Source of the DNA: Azorinus chamasolen
Taxonomy: Eukaryota; Mollusca; Bivalvia; Cardiida; Solecurtidae
NCBI GenBank assembly: GCA_963576725.1
Contig: OY755243.1
Span: 41,525,243-41,589,242, forward strand
Length of the DNA: 64,000 nucleotides
Direction of reading: 5' to 3'
Positions within the stretch are counted from its first letter, which is position 1; each line of letters starts with the position of its first letter. The notes under the pieces are model-generated. The model was not told the origin of the DNA and ran no database searches. It saw only the letters and a program-made list of their open reading frames with translations. This document shows positions 1 to 11,408 of this stretch, one piece after another. Position numbers and translations under genes: made by a program.

Positions 1-500
1 GTCCTTTTTGCAAACAGTTTGTATCCAGATGAGATGTGAATCTATCACGTTCAACAAGTTTATCACGGATCCACTTATGCAAGAGTTAAACTGATCGGGG
101 ACTTAGTGCCAAACTGCTGTATCTACAATCTATGGTGCAAAACAGTGATGACATCTGAACACAGTTTAGATCCACTCCAGATGAGATGTCAATCTATCAC
201 GTTCGAAAAGCTTATCATGGAATTACCTATGGAAGAGTTAGCCTGATAACTGATGGCGTACTGCAAAACTGCTGTATCTACAATCTATGGTGCAAAACAG
301 CGATGACATCTGAAATCAGTTCGGATCCAGATGAGATGCCGAGTAACTCGGCATGTCATCAGAGTTCAAACTGTTCGATACTCAAGTCGGCAATTTGGAA
401 AGAATTTGAAGAAAACACTGTTTTCAGAATTAAAAAAGGACAGTTTTCACATTTTATAGATATCAAAGAAATAGTTACAATAGTTTGGGCTAAGCCCATG
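1..500 (+). mobile_element. Family A palindromic element, long form with internal tandem duplication
   Basis: A ~150-bp block with the words CTATCACGTTC, GCTGTATCTACAATCTATGG and AAAACAG(T/C)GATGACATCTGAA occurs twice in tandem (about 13-165 and 173-320). It is followed by the family A core, GATCCAGATGAGATGCC paired with GGCATGTCATCAGAGTTC (about 325-385). A shorter relative with the same flanking words is at 16.8-17.3 kb. No transposase is visible, so it is non-autonomous. The left end may lie outside the window. Confidence 0.6.
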
Positions 501-560
501 TAACAACGTGTAATTGAAAACGATGTCTGTGCCACACTTCTGTCATCTGCAGCCAAATCG

Positions 561-812
561 TGTTAAAACTATTCTGCAACATGATATAAATAGTTAAATA
601 AATTAAAAACAAATCAAAGGAATAAACCGCACACTAGAACTAGAGGTTGAGACAGTGGCTGTCCAGACCAGGCGTCAATGGTTTTCAAAACTGTTTCTTC
701 ACTGTTAGTCTTGGGGCATTGCTGCAACATTGGCGGTGAACCAATCAATTATTTACATCTTTGAATGATACAACCTTAGTCCGTTTACGTTTTACGTTTA
801 CTTAGTAATAGT
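561..812. other. AT-rich spacer, no gene seen
   Basis: No open frame with coding character, RNA gene or clear repeat was recognised between the family A element and the large inverted-repeat element. Confidence 0.5.
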
Positions 813-2715
813 CAGGGAGCCCGTAGTGCCTACCGTGCACCCCTAGACTTTTTTTCATGGGTACCAAAATGTTCAGAAAAGTGTCCTGAATCAGAATCGC
901 GAATGTACTCAAACTTAATTCTTTTAGGCTATGTGTATTTTAATCGTTTCCATGGCAACCCCCCAGTTTTCGTAATGATGACCCATACCTACAAATTCGC
1001 CCATATCACAGCCAGTTTTTGTCCTAAAACTATAAAAACTGGTACCAAATGGAAGATAAGACATTGTGCTTTTATTTCTAACTTTTTTTTAAAATTACCT
1101 TATTTGCATACTCATGAATATTAATGAGAACATTAAAAATAGTAAAAAAAGTATAGAAATAACGTAAACCTTTCATTTTTTATCCTACAAATATCAGAAA
1201 ATAACTTCAAATGCAGTTTAACATGATGACGAAACCCCCAGGAAACAAAATGTCCAATTTGAGGACCATAGCATTAATTTTAAGCACGATTTTCACCGTT
1301 TCCATGGCAACACCCTAGTTTTCGTAATGATGGTCCGTACCTGCAAAATCGTCCATATCACAGTCAGTTTTTGTCCAAAACCTATAAAACTGGTACCAAA
1401 TTGGAGATAGGACATTGTGCTTTTATTTCCAGTTTTTTTTAAATTATCTTATTTGCATACTCATGAATATTAATGAGAACATTAAAAATAGTAAAAACAA
1501 TATAGAAATAACGTAAATAGTGTAAACTATTCACTTTCTATCCTACAAATTTCAGAAAACAATTTCAAATGCAGTTTAACCTGATGACAAAATCCTCAGA
1601 AAACAAAATATCAAATTTGAGGACCAAAAATTTAACTCTAAGTAACTTTTCAACTATTTCCATAGTAACCATTTATTTCACTCTGTTCACACATTTTTGT
1701 TAGTCGACACCTACCTGCAAAAATCATCCATATCAATGGTAGTTTTTGTGCTAACTGTATAAAACTGGTACCGAATTAAAGCCAAGACATTGGGCTTTGG
1801 TTTAAAGGCTATAATTAGGAATTACCTTATTTGCATACACATGAATATTAATGAGAATAATTAAAAAATAGCAAAAATATACAGAAATAACGTAAACCTA
1901 TCAATTCTTATCCTACCAATATCAGAAAACAACTTCAAATGTAATTTAAATTGATGACAAAATACTCAGAAAGCTAAGTATCTAAATTGATACCCAAACA
2001 ATGAACTGTAAGTAAGATTGTAATGGTTTCCATGGTAACCGATCCTTTCACAAATTTTGGAAATTGGACATCCAACTGTAATACTCAGCTAGATCTCAGT
2101 TATTTTTGATGAATCATGAAATCAATTGTTACAAACATAGATATGAGGCATTGCTTTAATAGTAAATATTACTTTTCTGATATAAACTAATTTGCATATG
2201 TATGAATATTTATGAGAACAGTAATAGATGTTGAAATTTTCGACAGACACCAGTCTTTCTCTTATAAAGCAAACAAATATAGAAAATGGTTAGCTAAAGT
2301 TTACTATGATCACTGAATATCACCAAGATTGTTAGATAAATAAATTTGGGACAAATTATATAGCACTGATGGTGATATATCTGTTTCCTAGGCAACCATT
2401 CTAACCTCATTGTTCATATTACAGAGTGTTTACATACCTGCAACATACAAAGATATTGCGGCCTACTTTGTCTATAATTATAAATGATATAAACATGTAC
2501 CCGGTAGTTGATGTATGAATCTTAATGTTTGGTTCACTTTATGCAAATTACCTTATTTGCATCCTCATGAATATTAATTAGTGATAAGAAAACAAAGAGA
2601 AACAATATTGAAAATAACATGTTTCGCAGTATGCCGAGCACAACATTACACCATGCTCCAAGTATAGCTTGCAATAATAAATGTACCTTTTGATGATGAA
2701 TAAATTAATTTTATG
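813..2715 (+). repeat. Left long terminal inverted repeat made of ~360-bp tandem units
   Basis: The arm contains a series of diverged direct repeats. Each carries a (G/A)TTTCCATGG(C/T)AACC box, seen at about 946, 1298, 1656, 2026, 2383 and 2748 (spacings 352-370 bp). A CTTATTTGCATACTCATGAA / TATTAATGAGAAC block lies in the middle of each unit. Divergence between units is larger than divergence between the two arms, so the units predate this insertion. Confidence 0.8.
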
Positions 2716-2849
2716 TCTAAAACTGTTACCAAAATGACCATGCACTGCTTCCATGGTAACTGTTGAAAGTCAAGTACTTATGATACCCCAAACAATCTTC
2801 TGTTATTGTTTTTAAAGTGTCAGTGATTTTAAAGCCCATAAAGCCTGTG

Positions 2850-3117
2850 TTGAATTCAGGGTTTCAAGACTGTTTCGACTTTTGAAATACCATCATCTGT
2901 CGAGAACTGGTAATCCTGTGATGTGTTTTAAGACCCTTTGATGTGTCTGTCTTGCTAAGCCATCATCAGTCGTACCAATACCGAAGGGAACTGGTGTCAG
3001 CAGATTCTGCATCAGCTCACCTATATCAATCTGCATATTGGGTCTTTGTGAACCACTAATAATTGCTACAATTGATTCCTTACGATTAGAAGCTGCAAGG
3101 CAGAAATGTTTTTTCAC
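2850..3117 (-). pseudogene. Minus-strand fragment of the element's internal protein
   Basis: Read on the minus strand, positions 3117-2893 give a 74-residue open frame containing IDIGELMQNLLTPVPFGIGT followed by TTDDGLARQTHQRVLKHITG. I recognise the LTPVP...DG...K pattern as the part that precedes the nuclease-like region in this family. After a stop, the frame continues with the sense NSLETLNSTQ, matching NSLDALNSTQ encoded on the opposite strand at about 3160-3205. This copy is therefore an inverted partial duplicate of the neighbouring coding sequence, with TGTGTTGAATTCAGGG at 2849-2864 mirrored at 3188-3203. Whether this is normal for the family or a rearrangement of this copy cannot be told from one example. 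Confidence 0.55.
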
Positions 3118-4012
3118 ATCTATGACGGTGAGCCTAACCAGTTCTCGCCAGATTATGGTATATCAACAGTGAGAAACAGCCTTGATGCCCTGAATTCAAC
3201 ACAGGAAGAAACTGAAACAAGGATCGTTATTTACACCAAGCATGCAAAAGAACAAGGCTACAGAATTGTTCATCTTCGAACTCCAGACAGTGATATATTC
3301 TTCATTCTTCTGTATTACCTTAACTGGTTTGAAGGTTTTACTGTCTTGTTTGATACTGGCTCAGGCAATCGTCAAAAAATAATAAACATGTCAGAAGTTG
3401 CCCAAGCATACACAGAATATTACCGATCAGCACTTCTGGGTCTCCATTTGTACTGTGGCTGTGATTCTACAAGTGCATTCAATGGCTGATAACATTTGAC
3501 ACCCACTAAGACCATTGAAAAGAAGCCAGTGTTTATAAAAACCATTAGCAGGTTTGGGCAACTCTTGGGATGTGTCTGGAGATCTTGTGCAAGACTTGGA
3601 TGAATTTACGTGTGCAATGTATTGCAACCTAAGATTTCACACTGTGAATGAATTGATATTGTTTAAGATTAAGGAGAAGTGTGAAGATAAGCCAACAGAT
3701 GCACTTCGCAATGCTGATATGGGAACATTACCCCCTTGTAGGGCCTGCTTAATACAGCACATCTGAAGAGTTATTTACCAGTTGATACTTTGGAAGAGAT
3801 CTCTTTCCCGACACAGAAATTCCCCTTGTTTTAGAGAAGAATGGTTGTCAACATGTAACTCTGACAGTCAATCAACAGATATGATTACATTATGGCCGAT
3901 AATAAGGGTATGCTCCACAGACATTCAACAGCAATATTATCATCTTGACCTAGCTCTTATCAGAGTATTACCTGAGAAGATCCAATATAAACTGTTCCAT
4001 TTTAGCCTCTAA
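3106..4012 (+). pseudogene. Degraded XPG/FEN1-like protein gene of the large element
   Basis: The first open part (3106-3489, 127 codons) carries STQEETETRI (residues 31-40), TPDSDIFFILL (residues 59-69) and GLHLYCGCDSTSAF (residues 112-125). The acidic E..ETR, D-x-D and GCD positions have the spacing of XPG/FEN1-type nuclease active-site motifs, where related invertebrate repeat proteins show EEADTR, SPDSDV and TGCDTTSAF. That resemblance is my reading from memory. A stop follows at 3487-3489. The similarity then continues in other frames: TKTIEKKPVFIKTISRFGQ (about 3505-3560), VSGDLVQDLDEFTCAMYCN through LPPCRACLIQH (3554-3766) and ILWKRSL (3782 on). At least two frameshifts and a stop make it non-functional. 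Confidence 0.65.
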
Positions 4013-4254
4013 TTAAGGTATGCTCTCAGAGTCAGACCTTCAATTTGTAAATTAGCTGATAAATACCCATGATGTCATTATTGCTAACATGAATATTCAG
4101 CTGGTAAAGGGTTAAGTGAGATATCATTCATCTATTTTTGTTGAGTCGGCATACTCAAAGAAGCTTTCTGTAAAGGTGTTTTAAAGCAGAGAGTGGGATT
4201 AACCCTTTACTAGATGTATACATGCCCTTTAACATCTTTTAGACAGTTCTTGAA

Positions 4255-6176
4255 TTAAAATTCATTTATTTTTCACCAAAAAGCACATTTATCATTGCAA
4301 GCTATATTTGGAGAATGGTGTAATGTTGAGCTCGGCATACTGTGAAACATGTTATTTTCAATTTTGTTTCTCTTTGTTTTCTTATCACTAATTAATATTC
4401 ATGAGGATGCAAATAAGGTAATTTGCATAAAGTGAACCTAACATTAAGATTCATACATCAACTACCGGGTATATGCTTATATCATTTATAATTATCGCCC
4501 AAGAAGGCAGCAATATCTTTGTATGTTGCAGGTATGTAAACACTCTGTAATATGAACAATGAGGTTAGAATGGTTGCCTAGGAAACAGATATATCACCAT
4601 CAGTGCTATATAATGTGTCCCAAATTTATTTATCTAATAATCTTGGTGATATTCAGTGATCATAGTAAACTTTAGCTAACCATTTTCCATATTTGTTTGC
4701 TTTATAAGAGAAAGACTGGTGTCTGTCGAAATTTTCAACATCTATCACTGTTCTCATAAATATTCATACATATGCAAATTAGTTTATATCAGAAAAGTAA
4801 TATTTACTATTAAAGCAATGCCTCATATCTATGTTTGTAACAATTGATTTCATGATTCATAAAAAATAACCGAGATCTAGCGGAGTATTACAGTTGGATG
4901 TCAAATTTCCAAAATTTGTGAAAGGATCGGTTACCATGGAAACCGTTACAATCTTACTTTCAGTTCATTGTTTGGGTATCAATTAAGATGATTAGCTTTC
5001 TGAGTATTTTGTCATCATTTTAAACTACATTTGAAGTTGTTTTCTGATATTGGTAGGATAAAAATTGATAGGTTTACGTTATTTCTGTATTTGTTTGCTC
5101 TTTTTTAATTATTCTCATTAATATTCATGTGTATGCAAATAAGTTAATTCCTAATTATAGCTTTTAACTCAAAGCACAATGTCTTAGCTTTAATTCGGTA
5201 CCAGTTTTATACAGTTAGCACAAATACTTCCTGTGATATGGATGATTTTTGCAGGTAGGTGTCGACTAACAAAACTGTGTGAACAGAGTGAAATGAATGG
5301 TTACTATGGAAACAGTTAAAAAGTTACTTAGAGTTAAATTTTTGGTCCTCAAATTTGATATTTTGTTTTCTGAGGATTTTGTCATCAGGTTAAACTGCAT
5401 TTGAAATTGTTTTCTGATATTTGTAGGATAAAAAGTGAATAGTTTACATTATTTACGTTATTTCTATATTGTTTTTACTATTTTTAATGTTCTCATTAAT
5501 ATTCATGAGTATGCAAATAAGGTAATTTATATAAAAAAAATGGAAATAAAAGCACAACGTCCTATCTCCAATTTGGTACCAGTTTTATAGGTTTTGGACA
5601 AAAACTGACTGTGATATGGACGATTTTGCAGGTACGGACCATCATTACGAAAACTAGGGTGTTGCCATGGAAACGGTGAAAATGGTGCTTAAAATTAATG
5701 CTATGGTCCTCAAATTGGATATTTTGTTTCCTGGTTTTTTTGTCATCATGTTAAACTGCATTTAAAGTTATTTTCTGATATGTGTAGGATAAAAAAATGA
5801 AAGGTTTACGTTATTTCTATACTTTTTTTTTACTATTTTTAATGTTCTCATTAATATTCATGAGTATGCAAATAAGGTAATTTAAAACAAACAAGTTAGA
5901 AATAAAAGCACAATGTCTTATCTTCCATTTGGTACCAGTTTTATAGTTTTAGGACAAAAACTGGCTGTGATATGAGCGAAATTGTAGGTATGGGTCATCA
6001 TTACGAAAACTGGAGGGTTGCCATGGAAACGGTTAAAATACACATAGCCTAAAAGAATTTAAGTTTGAGTACATTCGCGATTCTGATTCAGGACACTTTT
6101 CTGAACATTTTGGTACCCATGAAAAAAGTCTAAGGGGGGGGGGGGGGTTGCACGGTAGGCACTACTGGCTCCCTGA
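4255..6176 (-). repeat. Right long terminal inverted repeat
   Basis: Reverse complement of the left arm, with unit boxes GG(T/A)AAC...CCATGGAAAC at about 4570, 4930, 5300, 5660 and 6015. It differs from the left arm by scattered substitutions and small indels. The main one is a run of 14 or so G at about 6134-6147, where the left arm has only CCCC, close to the outer end. Confidence 0.8.
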
Positions 6177-6337
6177 GTATAAGTTTCGGTTGATTTAAAA
6201 TGGTGTTTTTATCTGAAATATTGAAATCACATGACTGGTATGTGTCACATAAGTACATTACCTTATGTGACATGTCCGTTAGTATTAAAATATTTACTTC
6301 ATGAACATGTATACCAGATTCCACCTATTTTATAAAT

Positions 6338-6544
6338 ACAGTAGAACCCCTCTAATGCGACCACTTAAGGAATAAACATGGGTGTCTTTATAAGCAGGTG
6401 GTTGCTTAATGCAGGGCAAAAGTAATACAGAAAGCTCCTCTGGGAGCTTTCTGCATTACGTTTGTCCTGAATTAAGCTACCAGCTGCCTCTAGCACCTAT
6501 AATTATACCTCTTTTAGGTGGTCGTATTAGCGGGGGTTTACTGT
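6338..6544. mobile_element. Family C (pogo/Tigger-like) MITE, variant
   Basis: Begins ACAGTAGAACCCCTCTAATG and ends with the matching GGGGTTTACTGT, bounded by TA on both sides. The centre is a hairpin around GAAAGCTCC / GGAGCTTTC. Palindromic throughout and without coding capacity. CAGT ends with TA duplication are typical of pogo/Tigger-class elements. Confidence 0.75.
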
Positions 6545-8186
6545 ATTGAATAATTATATTCTTAATCTAAATAAGGAAATGTATTGCCTTAGCAAACAGT
6601 AGATACTAAGTAATATATAAGATTTCAGAGTAGACCTTGGATCTGACACCTCCTGCATGGCCTTGGGATGTCTACTCTTTTTGCAAAGGAGTTAAAATGG
6701 GCCTGCTAGAGTAAAGGTTTTAATCTCAATAGCAAGCGGTGATTTAAAATCGCCTTTCCTTTTATTCATGAGTACTGGTGAAAGGGTTTTCATAACGAGT
6801 TTTACATTAAATTTACGTACATCTTAACTCGATACTGTTATAATGGACTCCGCACTATTTATGAAAACAAACATAATGTTACAATGGAATGTAAGATATA
6901 ATAACATCATCAATACTAATTGGATTAATTGTTGTAATAGGACATGGATACAGGTTTTTGGCCATTCAATAACTGTAGAATCATATTCATATTGTAACGT
7001 GTTTTGGGCTCTGCTCGGGCCAGAGAACTTAATTGTTGATCAGCTGAGCCGAAGAACAACACTATAAAATATTTTCTCGGGTCTACTTTGACCTATGATT
7101 GCTGAACCTAATGCTAATGATTGGCGAATATTTACAGATCCAAGTGTTTATTATTAAGAATGATTTGAAAATGACTGGCTGAGCAATAGTCAAGTATGAT
7201 CAACAACTAATTACAGTTATCGACTAAACAAAGAAGATGGGCTTCTGTTCCCCAATTGCCCATTTTTTCATGAAACTGCTGGCTTCAATCAGCCACTAGC
7301 TCGGCGAAAGCTGAGAATCCTGGCTCGACCAGCCAGCACCAGCCGAGCATTAACTTTCTATCAGTTCAGCTTATAGACGAGATCCCTGGCTTCTACAAGC
7401 CAGAACATACCAGCATCAGCAATAGGTTACGTTAACAATGATGCCGGTATGCGCTACTGTTCACGCCTGGGACAGAGATCTACTAAGATTGAACAAGTCA
7501 ACTATTTGCTTCGATCTCTACATAAACCCTACTACAACAGAATACAGACCACTATACAGTGTTTTATATACTGCCTGCTGCTCTTCGAATTGGACTCCAC
7601 GGCTGATAGCACAGAATGTGCAAAGATTTGCGGAGCACCCGCCTTTTATATGGTTTTCAGGTCATGTGAAATGAAAATAAAGATAGCCAAAATTAACAGA
7701 ATCAACATCGTCTCTCGAACCAAGTGTTCTGTATCTGTATCTAGTTCTACAATATAAAACTTCTGTATTTCGAAATATAACATAAGTATCGTTCTTCATC
7801 ACATTTTTATTCTTTTATATCTGTTTTTTTTCTATTTTTTTTTTTAAATTTTTATCATTCCTGCGAAATACGAACAGCAGCGAAAAATAAATATGAATAT
7901 GAATGATGAAAAACAAAATGAAGAATGATAACGGGATAATTTGAATGAAAAATAAGCTTGCGTGATGTCAAATTATTTGGACTATATCTGTATCTATACG
8001 TCGTAGAATCCTATATAGGCTTTTACACGATAGGGTTCGTGTACATATTCCGTCAAAATAAATCAATTTTAAATAGTGGTTTAATGTTTCTTTCCTACTT
8101 TCCTAAGTAACACTATACAGGTAAGCTGATTATTTAGAATTTATACGGGGTTACAAAGGAATCATCATAATTACGAACCCATTTGA
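6545..8186. other. Gene-free stretch with family B remnant
   Basis: At 6628-6690 there is a decayed family B palindrome (CAGAGTAGACC ... GTCTACTCTTTTTGCAAAGG). The overlapping small open frames at 7438-7757 show no domain, signal peptide or splice context and read as chance. Around 7800-7860 the sequence is T-rich and low in complexity. Nothing else was recognised. Confidence 0.5.
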
Positions 8187-8287
8187 CTCTGTCTGCAAGT
8201 ATTGTTGCTTTTCCGGTTCTTACTTTCGGTATGGATAAAGCAATTACCTCGACCCAAGCCCCGTCGGCGTCACACTATTATATCATA
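8187..8287 (-). repeat. Inverted partner of the segment at 14493-14598
   Basis: About 100 bases from CTGTCTGCAAGTATTG to CACACTATTATATCATAAGC are the near-perfect reverse complement of 14493-14598, 6.2 kb away and just upstream of the glycine-rich gene. The shared block abuts a half family B palindrome in both places, so it is probably the flank or arm of a longer transposon copy. Confidence 0.75.
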
Positions 8288-8379
8288 AGCAAACAGGACT
8301 CATCCTGATCAGACGGCACCTATATTATGATCTACTCTATTTGCAAAGGCGTAGAACGGCATATTTACGGAGTAAAGGG
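8284..8379 (+). mobile_element. Family B element, right part
   Basis: AAGCAAACAGG...CTGATCAGACGGC...CTACTCTATTTGCAAAGGCG is the usual core, and the element ends AAAGGG before TTAA at 8380-8383. The left end is not clear. Confidence 0.6.
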
Positions 8380-8383
8380 TTAA

Positions 8384-9348
8384 ACAGGTGGTATTATTAT
8401 TATTATTGTCGTTAATTAGGATTTACAATTCTGATCCTACGATCTTTAGTAAATCGAGCCCCTGAGTTATTACCCTTATTACTGGCCATACCATAGCTAT
8501 ACATGCATACGTAAGTGGGGTATACGTGTCCCAAAGGTCCATTTCTAGTTTCTTGGAAGTAAGCCATATTTTTATAGATGACAGCAATGGTTTTTTTGCA
8601 CATCAAACGCGTCCATCTATTGCATCCCGATTACACAATATTCCTGAGGTCCAAGGTTCAAATATGAGAACTTAATTTCTGGGATGAGAACAGAGCTTCT
8701 TGGCAGAAACCTTGGTTCGTAGTCAAGAGCATACGATTTTCTTAGAACCTATACATGTGTTCCATGACCATTTGCACAATTACCCCCAAGAACCTAGGGT
8801 CTCGTTGAAAACCTGTGAAATCAAACGAGATCCTTAGTATCCATAGGCACGTTGCAAACGTAATCTGATATCATCGGCTCTCAACTTGGAAACTAGATTC
8901 TTGGTGAAACACTCGGATCTTAGAGCATAGTGTCTTGAGAACATAGATCCTTGGCGGCCATTTTCACAAATACACCATAAATCTAAGGTGTAAGTTCAAA
9001 CGAGGGATTGTGTAAGTTCAAACGAGGGATTACATGTAATAAAACCATTTGTTTTTAAGATACCTAAGAATTATTATGCAAACGGCGTTCCATATACAGA
9101 TTTGATGTAATGCATAATGTGAACATTTTACAGATGAGCAATAAGGTCACGGCAAATCACGCAAGATGTAATACTATGTACCAGTTGACGCTTAACCCTT
9201 TTGAATTTTCAAAGTGGAACGAGCGGTCATTCAGTATGAAATGCTGAAATTTGCTAGTTGAATGATATAGAGTGCTGATTCTGATCGGTGGTATCATCTA
9301 GGAGCCCTCTGATCTGAGTCTACAATGTTTGCAAATGTCACTATCCAG
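8384..9348. other. Gene-free stretch
   Basis: A direct repeat of GTGTAAGTTCAAACGAGGG occurs twice around 8989-9032. No coding or RNA gene was recognised. Confidence 0.45.
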
Positions 9349-9735
9349 TAAAACCTCTCTATAACGGCCACTAAATTACATCAAGTAGTTTGCGTTAAAG
9401 GTGGCTGCTTAACCCTTTCACTGCCAAACTCTGTCGTCTGCTAATTTTGTCGTCTGCTACAAAATTTCATTCTTTTGATTTTCTTCATTTTTGTTTCAAA
9501 AACATAGTAACAGTAACAAACAGTTACTCGGCGTCTCATCTGGATCCAAACAGTTTGCATAGATAATCACAGATCCGGCATTGGCAGCGAAAGGGTTAAA
9601 GCAAGGTAAAAGTAAAACAGAACGCTCCTATAGGAGCGTTCTGTTTTACTTTCACCTTGCTTTTAAGCAGCCACCTGCCCTAAATACCAACTGATTAACA
9701 CAATTTAGTGACCGTTATAGAGAGATTTTACTGCA
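9349..9735. mobile_element. Family C MITE interrupted by a family A element
   Basis: Ends AGTAAAACCTCTCTATAACG and its reverse complement (GTTATAGAGAGATTTTACT). The inner hairpin is AAGTAAAACAGAACGCTCC / GGAGCGTTCTGTTTTACTTT. The left arm is split inside GCTTAAAGCAAGG by the element at 9413-9595; removing it restores the sequence seen in intact copies at 14246 and 19780. Confidence 0.85.
9413..9595. mobile_element. Family A TTAA element nested in family C
   Basis: 183 bp, starting CCCTTTCACTGCCAA and ending TTGGCAGCGAAAGGG (a 15-bp inverted end with one mismatch). TTAA flanks it at 9409-9412 and 9596-9599. The host family C copies carry a single TTAA at this place, so the duplication of TTAA on insertion is directly demonstrated. 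TTAA duplication with CCC termini is the piggyBac superfamily hallmark. Confidence 0.88.
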
Positions 9736-9785
9736 CTTGCTTCAGAGGAAATATTCAGCTGTCGGCATTGTGTCCTACATTTTAA

Positions 9786-9982
9786 CCATTTCGCTGGTAA
9801 AATCAATCTTTCCCGCACTGATTATTGTCTGATTAAGGATTCAATGTCGAAATTTCTTTTCAAAACTTGACCAAATTGTTAATCAGTTTAGATCCTGATG
9901 ATGCCCAGAGTTATTCGGCATCTCATCTGGATCCAAACTGTTTGTAAAGGTTATTATGTATTCTTCTACGGCAATGAAAGAG
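9786..9982. mobile_element. Family A TTAA element
   Basis: TTAA at 9782-9785 and 9983-9986. The inner palindrome GTTTAGATCCTGATGATGCC ... GGCATCTCATCTGGATCC lies near 9889-9938. The termini (CCATTTCGCTGG / ...CAATGAAAGAG) are decayed. Confidence 0.65.
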
Positions 9983-9986
9983 TTAA

Positions 9987-11400
9987 CTTTTTGCATGCAC
10001 GAAGTCGTGATGTAAATAATTTTGATCCAGAAGAATCGCTGAAAATCTCTGCACCTTAATAGGGTCCAATTTGTTTGAATGTCAGGTCACGTTCGGTTTG
10101 GCTTTAGAAAAATGAAGAAAAAATACGTAATCAATTTATTACAGATGGTAGCTTTTGCCTTCAACAAAGATGTTACAGGTGAATTATTCCTGTTTTGACA
10201 GAGTTCACCTCCTAAGGCAATATTTATCCCTTATCTAGCTCACCGTGATCTGACTAGCAGTTTTATAAACAGCATGGATCCAGATGAGATGCCGTGTCAC
10301 TCGGCGTCTCATTAGAGTCCAAGCTGTTTGACACTCGGTTAATAATTTCTCAAAACCTTGATCGAATTAGAAGTATTCAAAATTGTACCAGATAAAAATT
10401 ACAGCAGACAGTATTTTTTCACACCTGGGGGTAATGTTTAATTATTTGAATGTGTTAAATTGTTAGACCTATATGGGTCCATAGTGGTGACAGACTTGGA
10501 GCTTGGCCTTAGGTGAGTATCTTAACTTATTTATCTTTAATATTAACTTGCAAATATCTAGTGGCGACAAATAATGGATATAGGGAAACAGTGTAGGACT
10601 AGATCAAGGAATTTTTTATCAAGATCTTATTTTGTCTGTTTCAAAATAGTTTTTAAAATAATTTCAAATTAAAAAGAATTCTTTCAAAACAACAACTGAA
10701 ATGAGGATCATATATACTTTATAGTAAAAAAACTCATTTAGAGACCTCACAACACTTCTTTCCCAAGTTTGAATTGGCCAAAAGGACTTAATGATGACGA
10801 AAATACAGCTGTTGAATTTAATGTTATAACACATTGTCATGGCGTGTTTGCTGACTTTGGGCTAGAAGATAAAGAGAGGAGGAACAGATATTTTCCTAAT
10901 ATTCCTTGTCTCTAAGATTTGTAAACGAGACATTTGGCGGGTCTTGGGATCCACGATTAAGTCAAATTCCCACCAGTTATAAATATGATACAGTTACTGG
11001 CTATAATAGTTGGGATTTATATCTATAGCGGTATATTTCATTTTGAATCAATTCTTTCGTTACTAATGGCGTGTCAATAATTACATTTGCAAATAGTGTA
11101 GATCTAGATCAAACGCCAAGGAATCTGGCGTCTCATCAGTACCCATATTACTTAATACTGTGTAAATGTTTTGGAAACTGCAGGAAGAAAAGATTTCAAT
11201 ACGGTACAGAGATAGTAATTATAATGTTGTTGTCTATTATATACATGTGTTGTTGTTTTTTTTTAAAGAAGAAAAAAGAGATAAAACGCGATTCAGTAAG
11301 TTAATTTGGGAATTTATTTGACTAATAGCAAACAGTTTAGATACCTATAATATAACATGTTACATGTACTTCGTTACCTAGACTCATGGTGTTAGCAACT
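9987..11400. other. Gene-free stretch with family A remnants
   Basis: Family A cores are visible at about 10265-10335 (GATCCAGATGAGATGCC / GGCGTCTCATTAGAGTCC) and 11085-11140 (GTAGATCTAGATCAAACGCC / GGCGTCTCATCAG). The 77-codon open frame at 11071 only reads through the second one. Nothing else was seen. Confidence 0.5.
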
Positions 11401-11408
11401 GGCATTTA

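Larger units (their letters stand above)
813..6176. mobile_element. Large element with ~1.9-kb terminal inverted repeats and a broken internal gene
   Basis: The first bases (CAGGGAGCCCGTAGTGCC) are mirrored by the last (GGCACTACTGGCTCCCTG), and the two sides stay reverse-complementary for roughly 1.9 kb towards the centre. Both outer ends may be followed by the trinucleotide AGT (AGT before CAGGG, AGT after CCCTG), a possible 3-bp target duplication. The ~1.5-kb core holds degraded coding sequence of a repeat-associated family that I read as XPG/FEN1-like. Academ-type DNA transposons are described as carrying an XPG-like nuclease and making short target duplications, so that class is the leading guess. 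This is inference: no helicase or zinc-finger part is visible here. All reading frames are broken, so the copy is dead. Confidence 0.8.

Noticed and set aside
2893..3117. Minus-strand frame first taken as a shadow of the nuclease-like frame
   Set aside because: The shadow interpretation was rejected: its own LTPVP...DG pattern fits the family's upstream region, so it is kept as a fold-back fragment.
7438..7757. Overlapping 78- and 102-codon frames
   Set aside because: Two frames of the same stretch, no domain, signal peptide or splice context.
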